Source: Piscicola geometra
Lineage: Eukaryota > Annelida > Clitellata > Hirudinida > Piscicolidae
Direction of reading: 5' to 3'
Length of the DNA stretch: 64,000 nt
NCBI GenBank assembly: GCA_943735955.1
Contig: OX030955.1
Location: forward strand, 3,143,234-3,207,233
Of the stretch, positions 1 to 12,284 are shown one piece after another. Under the pieces are notes generated by a model. The model saw only the letters and a program-made list of their open reading frames with translations. It was not told the DNA's origin and made no database searches. The position numbers and the translations under genes were made by a program. Positions within the stretch are counted from its first letter, which is position 1, and the number at the start of each line of letters is the position of its first letter.

Positions 1-3000
1 TCGACACTTTAAATTTTGAAAGAACTGACACCGAATTGCTTTTTCAAGTTCTCAAATCCTTACCAAGGTAAATAACACAATTTCAGTTTACCAAATTATT
101 TTAATATTTAATCAAACGATCTAAAAGCAATTCACCCAAATTAAAATCATTTTCTCTCCCAACACAGATGGGAAGGTGGTCAAAACCACTTGGTGTTCAA
201 CATGATTCCAGGCCTGGAGTCTCACCTATTGAAGCACCTCAGGGACACCTCCTCCATGGCTTTAGTAGCGGGTGCTGGTCTCTCCACCTGGCTGTACAGG
301 GACACTCATGACGTTTCCATTCCTTTTTATAATCATGTCACTCTGTCCACGCTTGATCCTAGTCGCTCAAAAAGATTAAAGTTGGAAAACCTTGTATTTT
401 TTAATCTTTTTAACTTTGCCTATTTATTGATAAATTAAGATTTTTTGCTTGAGTAAACTCAAATTACTCTTCAAAAGGAAATGTTATTCATACACATCAA
501 CTTCACTAACCTATCTCTGTCCATCCTGCACAGTCGTAAATGGTTGTTAATATCAAGTAGAATGGACCATCAAGCCAAACACCTGCAAGGCCTCTTATCA
601 ATAAACTCCCACTCCAGCCATCATCATCATCACCATGATGACGACCAACAAATTGACCAACAACATCACCAACAACAACAACAACAAAACCACAATGATT
701 TGTTGTCCTTGAAGTCTTGCAAACACGCAGTCTTCTTGCAGCGTTGCGACGACAAGTACACTGTATACAACTATCCTAGAATCCTCCAGGTTGCCTCACT
801 TTTCACGCATAAATCATTCTTTAACTTATTTTAAAATATTGGACAAAATATTCTATAATGCTTTTTTAACAAATTACCTTCAATGCCATCAAAACAAATT
901 CTTTTTATCAAAATTTATTAATTTACAATAAAATATTTAAATTCTCCACTATACCACCACCATCTTTAAACACAATCCATTGTGAAACACCACAATCAAT
1001 AATATTATTTATAATTAATAGCATTATTGTAGTGGCGCATAAGTCATACGAACTTCAGGGTCATTTAAGGTGAACGGGTAGCCGACTCGGTAACGACTCT
1101 CGGCTTGACCAATAATGAAAGGTCCTAGGTTCAAGTGCAACCAATGCCCTAGTAGTCTAAAGTTGCTAATGTAAATATGCAGCCCAAGTGGCCTGGAAGC
1201 TCATTCGGGTTATACGCCACTATAATAATGGTCGTCATTATTATTATTATTAAGACAAACTATTTAGTTTTCGTTTATGGTCTACTGAGGTATCTATTGC
1301 GTTAGAACCCATAACCATTGATCAAGCAAAAAATCGTTACAAACTCGGCCAGCTGTTCGCTTAAGCAACCACTCTACAATACAACCCACACGACGATTCA
1401 TTCGACCACTACAACAGCAAGGTACGTTCTCTTTAGTGCTCGAAGGAACCAGGGGTCGATTGGATGACGGGTTGTTGTTGGAGTCGATGGCAGCAGGCGC
1501 GATACCGGTTGTCCTCGTTGACCCGCTTGTGCTTCCCTTCTCATCGATCATCGACTGGTCCCGGTTCGTTGGTCGGTTGGTTGGGGAGATGCTAGGGTTG
1601 GTTTTAGTGACGAGAGGGGGAATGTTTTTTTATTTTTAGGGGTGGGTTGTTTTGATTTAGATTTTAGTAATAAGTATAAATAACAACATTATAATTTTTA
1701 ACTAACCTTAAAATTCTCAACAACCATTGCCAACAATTTTCACCCAAAAAAACATATCTTCCAGCCACTTCCATCTTCCTACCACCACCACCAACCATCA
1801 GGGCATCGGTTGTACTGCAAGAAAACCAATTGTCATCGTTGATGAAAATTCTATCCAGTATTTCTCGTGAAAAGATTCGGGAAATGCACCGACAGGTGTG
1901 TGGTTTTTTTTAGTAATATTATCTTTTAATAGATTTTTTAAAATTATTTAAAATTACTTTGAAATGAACTAAATTAATCTTTATGATTCGTGGTTTTACA
2001 TTTTATTGAATGTAGGAGGAATCACGCCTATATGAATTTAACCATGCTTTCATTCAAGTTTAATTTGTACCAAAAGAAACTATTGATCAAAAGATAAACT
2101 AATTACTATTTGATCAAAGCCAATTTTTTCACACACACCCAGGTTTTGTTTCTCTACAAAAAGTACTTTTCCTCCATAAACGCCATCACGCTCACCTCAC
2201 TCCGTATCATCAATGACAGACTCTACCCCAACAACGTCCCTTCGTACGAGGAGAATAATGATTTGAGGGTTGGTGATGGGTTTGTGATGGGTTCAACAGT
2301 GGGTCGATTGCGTTCAACAGTGGGTGGAATGGGTCCAACAGTGGGTGGAATGGGTCCAATAGTGGGTGGAATGGGTCCAATAGTGGGTGGAAGATGTTTA
2401 GAGATGCTTCATTTTTAAGCGTTTAACTATTAACCAATTTCAAACCACTTATTAATGGGTAATCGCCTTAAAAAACCGGGCCAATAGAAATAATAACAAT
2501 GATAACAATAATAATAATCAGAACGTTATTTTCTATCAAAAACCATCAACAATGCATTGTTCTCATTATTCCTCTTTCAGCCCAAGATGCAGGCGCCCAT
2601 CTTCCTTCCAGTCACTATACCACGCACTCAAACCTTCACTGCTGTCATCCTCACATACGACCGGCTCCGATCACTCCACACCCTCATACTGCAGGTTTTT
2701 AAAAGTCGTTTTTAAGCCTTTTTTTGTCACTTCACTAACATTTTCCAGAATAATTTTGAGAACTGATGCTGCTTCTGTAATGGAGCTTTTTTGATGCGAT
2801 AAATTGGTTTTATTCTTAACGCATCGTTATTATTTTCTGCAACTTGCCGCAGTTATCAGGTCTTCCGAGTCTTTCGAAGATCATCGTCGTCTGGAACAAC
2901 CAAGAGTCGCCACCACCTCACGGTATGACAACGCTTGTCATTGACAACCAGAACATATATAATCTTAAGAGTTATTATATTATATTTTTTAATTCTGAAA

Positions 3001-5251
3001 ATAAGTTCATTAATTCGTGAAAATAATAATAATTCAATATTATTTAATTGTTTTTATAATATAAATATCTTTTTATCATTTAATAATTTAAATAAATACA
3101 TTGCTATAATGAATATTAATACTTATCTCTTTTTATTCACCTGACGACAAACCACTGCAACTTCTCGTCTACAGCTGACCAGTGGCCACAGCTCTCGAAG
3201 CCTCTCAAGGTCATCCAAACCACCGCCAACAAGCTCAGCAACAGGTCATTGTGGCGTGCAATGTTATAGCGCACAGTTACTACTATTCAGCAGGGGTGGC
3301 GATTTGCTGCAAATCTTGGGGGGGGGGGGTTCTACCCAGCATGGATGATCCTGGGGTTCCTGGGGTTCGAACTTCCCCTCTCCCCACTTAAAAAAACATT
3401 ATTAAACTTATGTTTTGATACGAATATTCAAGTAAGCAAAGAATATTTTTGTTTTAGACAGCTATCATTATAACAAAACATACTCACAATGTATTACTAT
3501 ATGAACATTCTGTTTCATGCCATATTTTTCGATCATGCTCGTATCAAAACAAGAGTTTAAATTATTATTTTTCAAAGTGGGGAGGTTTACATTAAGGCTA
3601 CCAAACAGTGGGGGGGGGGGGGGGTCCGAACCCCAGGCTCCCCGCAGGATCGTCGCCCATGCTATTCAAAAATTCGAAATATGACAGAAATACAAAATAA
3701 TGAAAAATAAATATGGTAGAAATACAAAATAATGAAAAATAAATATGGTAGAAATACAAAATAATGAAAAATAAATATGGTAGAAATACAAAATTAAAAA
3801 AAATTGTATAAAAATAAATAATTATAGTACAAATCCAAAATAAAAAAAAATACAAAGATCGGGATTATTTCATAATGCCAACCTTAAACCAGGCCAATCG
3901 ATAAGGCGCACAAAGGCACAATGCACGCCCATCTTAATAGGATTATAAGATATAATTCATCTTTTATTTGCTTTCAATACCATATGTCAATAAAATTTAA
4001 TTCAATTCAATGCAGTTGAATACGACTGAATCTAATGCAAATGAATGGTGATCAAATAGAGTTATCTTGAATAAATTTTCGCCGTGTTGCGGAAAAAAGG
4101 TCTCCTGACCCGCTGACGATGATAATGATGATGAAAAACTTCCAACCCCACTGATTCTATCAATTCCTTGCCTACCACCACCACCATTATTTTGACCTTC
4201 ACCTTCATTCACGCTTTCCAAATATCTCTAACAGATTTTACCCGTACAAAGAAATCGAAACTGAAGCTGTTTTCTCATTGGATGATGACATCCTCACGTT
4301 GACCAATGACGAGATCGAGTTTGCTTTCCAGGTTAATGGAGTGCTTCAGTTTTTTTTTCGTAAGACTTCTAAGTTGTTTTAACTATTATTTATAATTGTT
4401 ATTGTAACTGGCTAAACTATTGTGAGAAATGCTGAACACGTATGCATTTAAATGTAAGAATAATTAAATGCCTAATCATTGTCTTCATTAGCAACCTCAT
4501 CATCACTATTTCCATCATCATCATTACAACAATTAAACCCTTCTTTTCCAAACACTCAACTCCCCTCATTCCTTCTGTACAGACGTGGTGTGAGTATCCT
4601 GACCGTATAGTTGGTTTCCCGTCCCGTCTGCACGTATATGACAAGCGTACAAAGGCGTGGAGGTATGAGTCAGAGTGGTTGTCCTCCATCTCCATGGTCC
4701 TCACTGCCGCTGCATTTTACCATAAGGTGCACGGATGGTCTATGGTGTAGTGAATGAATGGTGTGTATTATGGATGCATTGGGTCATTTAAAAGTATGTG
4801 ATGTTCGTATTTTTAAATCTCATAACTGCTCACATTATTCTTTCACTCTCCGAACCAATTATTACTGCACCACCTCCACGACTACTGCCAGCACTACAAC
4901 TACCTGTACACGACGAGTCTTCCCGAGGGACTGCTCGACTGGGTGGACGAGCGCATGAACTGCGAAGACATTCTCTTCAACTTCATGGTTTCCCATCGTT
5001 CCAGCAAGCCACCCATCAAGGTGACACCAAGACAGAGGTTCAAGTGCGGTAACTGCACCAGCCACCCCATGCCTGTGGTACTGGATGAGCGAATGGTAGA
5101 GAGGTCCTACTGTATAAACTATTTCGTCGGGGCTTTCAATCTCACCAAACCTCCCCTACTGGCCGTCGAGTACCGCGCTGATCCATTACTGTTTAAGCGG
5201 ACATTTCCACCATCCGAATTCAGGACGTTTAATGATATAGGCGATTTGTAG
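1..5251 (+). CDS. EXT2: Exostosin-2 (EXT2), 5' end outside window
   Basis: EXT2 is a Golgi type II glycosyltransferase that polymerises heparan sulfate as a complex with EXT1. Twelve exons join in phase to about 584 residues: 1-67, 168-380, 534-789, 1418-1563, 1802-1895, 2143-2268, 2581-2694, 2853-2922, 3175-3244, 4235-4331, 4583-4726, 4892-5251. The first part is the exostosin domain ([25 protein letters not shown]). The second is the GT64 domain ([32 protein letters not shown] with the DDD metal site, [23 protein letters not shown]). The tail ([34 protein letters not shown]) follows EXT2 rather than EXT1 or EXTL3. Exon 534-789 carries an unusual His/Asp/Gln-rich insert. A possible AATAAA is at 5519-5524. 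The N-terminal anchor lies upstream of the window. Family assignment is confident; single splice borders are inferred. Confidence 0.93.
1055..1230 (+). repeat. tRNA-derived SINE-like repeat, copy A
   Basis: It lies in the EXT2 intron 790-1417. It contains an A-box-like GGTAGCCGACTCGG, the core GTAACGACTCTCGGCTTGACC and a degenerate B box (GGTTCAAGTGC). The same core recurs near 59250 (+), and inverted near 53260 and 1310. Promoter boxes plus dispersed copies suggest a Pol III SINE. Confidence 0.55.
1290..1390 (-). repeat. SINE-like repeat, diverged copy B (inverted)
   Basis: Reverse complement of this stretch shows GCTGGCCGAGTTTGTAACGA followed by GCTTGATCAATGG, a diverged match to the core of the repeat at 1055-1230. 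Together A and B form a loose head-to-head pair in one EXT2 intron. Confidence 0.35.
2269..2396 (+). repeat. 21-bp G-rich minisatellite in EXT2 intron
   Basis: Repeats of a unit close to AATGGGTCCAATAGTGGGTGG begin almost at the inferred 5' splice site at 2268/2269 and continue to about 2396. The frame stays open through the array, but EXT2 homology stops at residue EENN just before it, so I place it in the intron. Confidence 0.7.
3285..3670. mobile_element. Foldback (inverted-repeat) element in EXT2 intron
   Basis: Two imperfect inverted arms of about 130 bp flank a short AT-rich loop. The left arm (about 3320-3430) reads poly-G, AGCATGG, GATCCTGGGG, CTGGGGTTCGAA, CCCCAC, then TTATGTTTTGATACGA. 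The reverse complement of 3540-3665 reads AGCATGGGCGACGATCCTG, CTGGGGTTCGGA, a poly-C run, CCCCAC, then TTGTTTTGATACGA in the same order. No protein is encoded. A MITE or foldback transposon is likely; target-site duplication was not resolved. Confidence 0.6.
3675..3795. repeat. 32-bp tandem repeat, about 3.5 copies
   Basis: A unit starting GAAATACAAAATAATG and continuing AAAAATAAATATGGTA is repeated almost perfectly three times directly beside the foldback element, inside the EXT2 intron 3245-4234. Confidence 0.75.
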
Positions 5252-5864
5252 GTGTGTGTTTTGTTGGGTTGATTATTACACATATGTTTAGTTGTTGGTT
5301 TATTTTGAGATGAACTGAAATCAATGTTATATTTTTTGTTTTGACATTTTTGAAGATTGCAACATACACTCCCACCAATCAAGTATTACCCTTTATTAAC
5401 TTATCTTTCCAATTAATCATGTTTTTTCTGTTCTTTTAATCCACATATAAAATCTCTTTTCTTTTTGGAATGCAATTTTTTGCTGACATTTGAATTATTT
5501 ACAAATTAAAACAAACGAAATAAAAGTTTATTCAATGCCTAGAAGCCACACAGCAACAATACTCTAATAACCTAATTTCTGAAAGAGCAGGAATAACTAG
5601 CACAAGTAAAGTTCTTAATATACCATCAGCTTCACTTACTTTACAATAATTTATTGTCAAGTTCATGAAAATGATATTCTTTTAAGATGCAGTTTTACTA
5701 TGAGCCAGTTAAAGCTTAAAAAAACAAAATGCATGTTTGGTTTAGTGGTTTATTGATCAGGGTTAAATTATGAGAAAAATGTATATGAAAATTCAAAAAA
5801 GGAAAAGATTGATACATTAATTCAAAATTTCATAAGATAAATCATGGTTAAAGCTTCAAAATGG
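5252..5864. other. Convergent 3' intergenic stretch, EXT2 / JAGN1
   Basis: No coding signal was found. It should hold both 3' UTRs. AATAAA occurs on the plus strand at 5519-5524 and on the minus strand at 5749-5754 and 5527-5532. Confidence 0.5.
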
Positions 5865-6521
5865 TTATGACGTTTTCTTCTTGACAGCGCGTGGCTTCCA
5901 GGCCCTGAGTAACTTCCACGAAAACCACACTCCGAACAGGTGCAGCTGCAGAGCAACCACCAAAAACATGTTCCACAACACGACCACTGGAAAACCCATG
6001 AAGAGCTTCTTCGTTTCCCTGATATTCCAGTACTCGAGCAACTCATCAAACATTGTGTACATGCCGTATACCACAGGGCCGAGTCCAAACACCAACCAGC
6101 CAATCAGAAATTGTTGCATCAGTACATAGCGATTCCTCCGTAATGAAAACAAGCCAAAGATGGAAGCAGCAGCGCTGACTAACCACACATACTCCCAGGT
6201 GGATGCTCGAGGAATTCTCAAGCGCTGCAAGAAATTAGGAGGACGAACGTTCACAAAGACGAAAATACTGACTGAAAGCCTCGCCAGCATCAGAAGAATC
6301 AGCAGAAAGTGGATGTATATGGTCCATTTGAAACGACTCTTGTTAGCTGCACTGTAACAGTTTAAAATGATGTTATGTAGTGGTTAGTCTTTTTGACGCA
6401 TGGTGTGAACAAAAGTAACAAATGTACGCTACCTTGACTGATAATGTCCTGCCACTCTTTCTCTGTGCAGATAATCAGTTCCGTCTGACCCCACGGGCCT
6501 CACTCCACTCATTGTAGCCAT
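5865..6521 (-). CDS. JAGN1: Protein jagunal homolog 1 (ER membrane protein)
   Basis: Jagunal is a multipass ER membrane protein needed for ER organisation and vesicle traffic (in oocytes of flies and granulocytes of mammals). Two exons, 6433-6521 and 5865-6351, join in phase to 191 residues; the human protein has 183. The N-terminus has the family signature DGTDYLHRERVAGHYQ. Next come WTIYIHFLLILLMLARLSV (first membrane segment), WEYVWLVSAAASIFGLFSL, FLIGWLVFGLGPVVYGMY and FPVVVLWNMFLVVALQLHLF, giving four hydrophobic segments. The C-terminus is basic (AVKKKTS) and compatible with ER retention. The start is the first of two nearby ATGs (MATMSG). It is divergently paired with RPABC5. Confidence 0.93.
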
Positions 6522-7066
<545 letters not shown>

Positions 7067-7308
7067 TCAAAAAATATTGTTTAGAGCATATTATTTTACA
7101 GTTTTTAAGTATTTTTTTAAGAAATAGCTGTTCTTAAAGTTGTCTTCTAAAATTCAAAGTAATTTTTTGCATAAATTGCAGCGTTTTTTGTATTTAATAT
7201 TATCACCAAACAAGAAACCAATGAAACAAGTCATACAAAAATGTTTAAAAATCAATGCTTCAATAAATTAAAGTTTCCCAGCCTCTGATTCGATTCAAAC
7301 ATTAAACT

Positions 7309-10300
7309 TTAATCTGAATGTTTGACCATCAGCTCCCAGATCTTTTCTTGTCTCTCTTCGTATATATTCCTCCTCTCATAGTACTTGGAAAGGTTTGACT
7401 TGATCTCTGCACTGGCCACTCTTAGGAAAGAATAATGTTGGATTTATAAGAAAAATAGCTAAACAATTATCAATTGATGTGAATTTTCATAAATATAATT
7501 TAAATTTAATTTGATAATTTTGGCTTCAATATAGGTAATAAATAAAATATTCAGTATAATGGAGGAAGTTTAAACCGAAAACCTAGCTAACTTTTTATTG
7601 TTCGAGTCATCTTCGATAGGAGAAAGGTTGATGGCGTTAAACAACTCAGCTTTCTCTCCTATTATGCCCACTCTGCGTTATTACAGACGGTTCTAATAAC
7701 GATAAGTTTATCTATGCAATAAGCGAAAGAATTTGAACAATCGATTAAATCTATTAGTGTTCTAAAAACAGGTTTTCTGAAATTTTACCAAACTATCGGC
7801 TTCAGTGATGAATGGTACGAATTATCTATGAAATTATATGATTACTGCTGAGTGAGCTCACTTGACGCTGTAGGGGTCAAATTCGATGGTCTCTTTGAAG
7901 AAGCTACCTAGATCACCTTCCCAGGCAGAACAGTGCAGTCTGGGGTCGTACCTGCAGTGGTTGTGTGGGTGACTATCATGGTCTGATCGTATATAAAACT
8001 TAGATTAAATTAGCTTAAACAACAATTTAAGTTTTTATTATAAATAAAAATGATTTAACTAGCAAGTCATAAGGGTGTAGTTAAATCTGTATGTCTAAAA
8101 GTTTTAAAGAAGTAAACTTATGATAATCATAAGAATAACTGAACGCATGCAATAAAATGTCATAAAAACTAATCTAACTCAATCTTAAAAATAAAATATC
8201 ATCCTATTAGAAGGATAATCATGAACGCAAGCAACAAATTAATGTGAATACCCTTTTTTTGCCTTAGCATAAAGGTGTTGAGACTTATCCTTGGAAGTGG
8301 GTAGGATCGATATGGTGACCTCTGACCTCTCTCTTGTGGCGTTAATATAAATTATTTTAAAGAAAATAATAAATCTCATATGTATTAATGTCTCTTTAGT
8401 TTTTTCAATAATATCCTAACTAGAATGAAATGATAATTTAGAGATGGTTTATAATAATTTTAGAGCTAAAAGATTCAAAGACACTTGACATCTTCACTGA
8501 AATTCTCTTAAACTCTATTTAATGATGAAATAAATAAAAAATCAAAACCAAAAGTAAGACAAAATGGAAACTCACTTCAGTGAATAATTTGCTCTTGCAC
8601 CCTTGCTGCTTTGATTTTTAATATTAAAATTATAGCTCAAAATTGTAAAAAAATAGTTTATAAACTTACCCGTTATTCTGATGCGTGTCTTTCTTTTTCT
8701 CTAGAAGGAAGGTTTATTGGTGCTTAAAAGAAACATACAGTGCCTCACAGAAAAATAAAAACTAAGAATTCTAATGCCATGCTATTATCCTGCACATGAT
8801 GGGTTTTATATGGATAAAATTCCCGCGTTGATTTTTATGAAATTCATTTTTTAAACTATTAATATTCAAAAAAACTAAATATACTATCAACAAATCTTCA
8901 TCAGTACCTTCTTGCTTCTTGTTTCCGATCAGGCGGTTGATTTCTGGCTTTATTTCATCAATGTCCTTCCTTCCCAAGCCTATCCATACGAAGACTGCAC
9001 TAAAGCGAACTAAAGCCTTTCATTGATAAACCATTAGGGTTTAATTTATTTCATCAAATTATTTTACAGGATATTAATTAATGCTTAATGTTGAGTTCAG
9101 TTATAAAAGTCAAAGTGATTTTAAACTACATTAATATACATTATTTATTCGTTTGAAGCGAATTTCAAACTAAAACAATCTTATTTTATATAAAAAAAAT
9201 TTGACAACTAACTTCAAATATCAGTCTATCGGAGTAGGTATCCGATATATGCATCCTTTTTGGAACAATGAAAGAATAAACTTTAAATATTTATAAACTT
9301 TAAAAAATAAATGTATCGTAATTTTCTATTAAAGAACTTAAAATGCTTCACGAAACCAATCAAGCAATCAGCGAACTTTCCACATCTCATGTGGTGGTTC
9401 TTGCAGTTGTTCATGCCCAAGAGGATGGTGGCGTATGAATAGCCGAGAAGTCTCTTTGCATTCCATACTTCCCTGCAAACCCTGTCGTACTCGGCTTTCT
9501 CCGTGGGACTCTTCTCACTTTGGTGGCAAATTGAACATTTGTAGGTGCATGAGTGGAACATTAAAAAATATATGATTTGGGAATTTATTGGTTTCCTAAG
9601 AGAAATTCGGTGGATAGATAAATGACATTTGAATGAATTTAAAGCGAATGGAAAGTACGTGAATAGGTTGGCGTTGAATTGATGGAATAAGAAAGAAGAA
9701 ACGCGAATGAATGAAGGGGTGGATTGAAACCTACATAATCATTTCTGAAGGCTCGTTTGCCATTCTCTTCTTTTGCAAATACCAACTGAAGTAAAGCAGT
9801 AACCTCACCAGGAATACATCGATGTACCTTGAGCTAATAACGAAAGGTTCTGCGTTAGATACTTTTATTTCCCGCGAGAAAATACTCTTACTTCAAAAAC
9901 CTTTGGAAATTCTTACAAATTTCGACACTTTCTGTAACTCTCGACAAGGTCACATCTTAAAAAGTATTTCATAAAATCTTAATCTTACGATATAGAAACA
10001 ATATATAATTTCTATATATATTATACTATAATTTGTAGTATATAAAATATAAACTCTGTGATATAGTATTAAAAACTTTAAGTTACCTTTGACATCGCTT
10101 AGTGTGATTGTGTCGTGCTTGTTTTTTCCAGAAGTTATCTTAATCGTCTTGATTTCCATCGTACTTTCAAAACTATTAAACATTAAAAAAATGTAAACAT
10201 CGCAAAAAGCAAGTTTCATATGATGGCTTTTAAGATAAAATATTGTAATTTTTTTGTTAAAGAGGAAAACAATTCTCACTGATGCTCTTTTTCTCTTTTT

Positions 10301-10577
10301 TTGTTTATTGGCACGTGTGTAGGATTGCTTGGGCTGATGAATAATTTCATGTGTAATATAAATTGAATGAATATTTAGAGTACATTTTGAGAATAAATTT
10401 TTAAAGTTTAACTGCTTAGATCGACAGTTGAAACTCACTCATAATAGGCAAGCTGATTGGTTTTATTGTCCCAAAACCACTTACCATCCTTCAAAATTTG
10501 ATTAATCTGAAAAATTAAATTTATTTAGACTTTCATGTTTCAATTGTAAACATATTTTTTTTTACCTCCGATTCCAT
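7309..10577 (-). CDS. Putative PPP1R36-like protein
   Basis: Ten exons join in phase to 264 residues: 10566-10577, 10439-10506, 10087-10172, 9892-9955, 9735-9833, 9377-9517, 8908-8999, 8670-8700, 7862-7951, 7309-7420. The protein starts MESEINQILKDGKWFWDN and ends IWELMVKHSD. The order of KWFWDNKTNQL, YIDVFLVRLLLYFSWYLQ, GYSYATILLGM, NNCKNHHMRCG and VFVWIGLGRKDIDEI resembles what I recall of protein phosphatase 1 regulatory subunit 36, a testis/cilium-associated PP1 partner. It is shorter than the human protein (about 420), an exon may be missed between 9000 and 9376, and no standard RVxF docking motif is visible. Exon structure is more certain than family. Confidence 0.5.
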
Positions 10578-11080
10578 AATAAATAAGAAAATAATGACAT
10601 CAAAAATATAACTGATCAAACGATTTTATATTTTTGAATTCAAATATATATATATATACTATTTTTTTTATATAATTAAAAGCTTGAATTTTAATAATTT
10701 TAAATATGCATTTCAAATAAATTCAATTTTTAAACTAAAATATTAAGCGTCTAAAGATTATGGTAAACTTTAAAAACTGTTTATTTTGGTATCGGATATT
10801 TTGTTAAAATAAAATTAAATAATTTGTCATGTTTTTATATTTATCGACTTCATAAAAGCGTGTTTATGTGATGCTAAAGTCTAAAAAAATAAGTTAGTAT
10901 GATAGTTAAAAAATCACATTTATTCTTGTCTTCTTTAATTATTAAATTATATTAAAGTTTAATTTAGCATCATCAAATTAATTTTAAAGTTATAGTAGCT
11001 TATTTAAAAATAAATTGTGTCTGTTACACATATTTTTCATTTTCCATAACTTTTAGATTAAACATTCTAATTTTCATCAG
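10578..11080. other. AT-rich intergenic stretch
   Basis: No coding or RNA signal was recognised. It separates the PPP1R36-like start codon from the first recognisable CIN85/CD2AP-like exon. A short (TA)n run is at 10646-10660. Confidence 0.4.
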
Positions 11081-12284
11081 TTGGAAAGGCACGAGTGTTG
11101 TATCCTTTCAAAGCTCAAAACAGGGATGAATTGAATTTAAAAGTTGAAGATGTTGTGAATATTCTTCAAAAGGATCTTCCTGATGAGGGGTGGTGGCTTG
11201 GAGAGATCAATGGAGTGGTCGGAGTCTTCCCTGACAACTTCGTGAAACTTCTGCCTGATAAGGTTGTTGAGAATTTTTTTCTCTTTTGAATTTATCCTTT
11301 TAAAATTATATATTATTTTTTATGTTCTTTCAGCCTGAACTAGCCAAGAACCAATTTCAAAAAGACCGAAATAGTTTGTGATTTTTTGTTGTTGAATTTT
11401 TAAAACTAATTTTTAACATACTTCTTTGTTACTTAAATCTAAAAAAAATTATTTCACTTACTTATTAAATTATCAAATCCCAATTTGCAGGCAACCCGTC
11501 TGATGATTCAATCACAAGCGCCTTTGATTGTATGAAGTCGTCCAGCAAGAAGCTGACTCACATCACAGCAACTCGCGTGAAAGGACCCCAGCGAAGACCA
11601 CCCTCTCACTTGAGAGGCAAGAACGATGGCGAGAATTCATCTTCAAGTTCTGTGGTCTCAGTGGTCTTGAACAAGGAAACTGCATCTTCGGGAGGGGGAA
11701 GAGAGCTTAAGCCGTCCATGCAGGCTCTCAGGAAGGTTTACAACGAGCAGTTGGACTCGTGCTGGGGCAATGGACAAGACTCCCCTGACTCAACCTCTCC
11801 GAGACTTCTTTCCTCAGAGTCACCAGACTCCCTACACGCCGTGCCAGTCCTCAAAAACAAAAGCTCCAAAAACGTCAGTAGGCTGTCGAACGGAAGCAAG
11901 GAAGGCGTGTGGAAGGCGAAGAAGGAGACTCCCCTTGAGAAGAAGGTGTTGCTGCAAGGCAGAAAGGCAGACGGGGAGAGGGAGGGCAGTGGAGACCGCA
12001 TGGCGAGGGAGAGATCTTCATACGGAGGCAAAGCTGAGGACAGAGTGCCTATGCAGATGACGACGAAGGACGCAGAGGAGAGGATCTCCCTCGAGGAATA
12101 CGAGGGGCTGTTGAGGAAGGTGGAGGCGTTGAGGAGGGACATCAGGGACCAGGCGCAGACGAACGACCGCATGGTGCAGACCCTGAAGAACTTCCTGCAG
12201 GACGAGAAGGTCAAGGTTGGCCAGTTGGCAGCAGAGTTTGAACGCCTCAGGAATTCAGTGGTCAACGACATCACCTTCTTATGA
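11081..12284 (+). CDS. CIN85/CD2AP-type SH3 adaptor, C-terminal half
   Basis: CIN85 (SH3KBP1) and CD2AP link Cbl, endocytosis and actin regulators. Exons 11081-11262, 11334-11373 and 11491-12284 join in phase. The first encodes one SH3 domain: [41 protein letters not shown], closest to the third SH3 of CIN85 ([13 protein letters not shown]). The last exon has the family linker ([22 protein letters not shown]), a Ser/basic low-complexity region and a C-terminal coiled coil of about 60 residues ([19 protein letters not shown] to VVNDITFL). The first exon begins with two bases of a split codon, so at least one upstream exon exists. SH3-A and SH3-B were not found between this gene and the antisense gene upstream. 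Possible poly(A) signals lie near 13267 and 13305. Confidence 0.82.
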
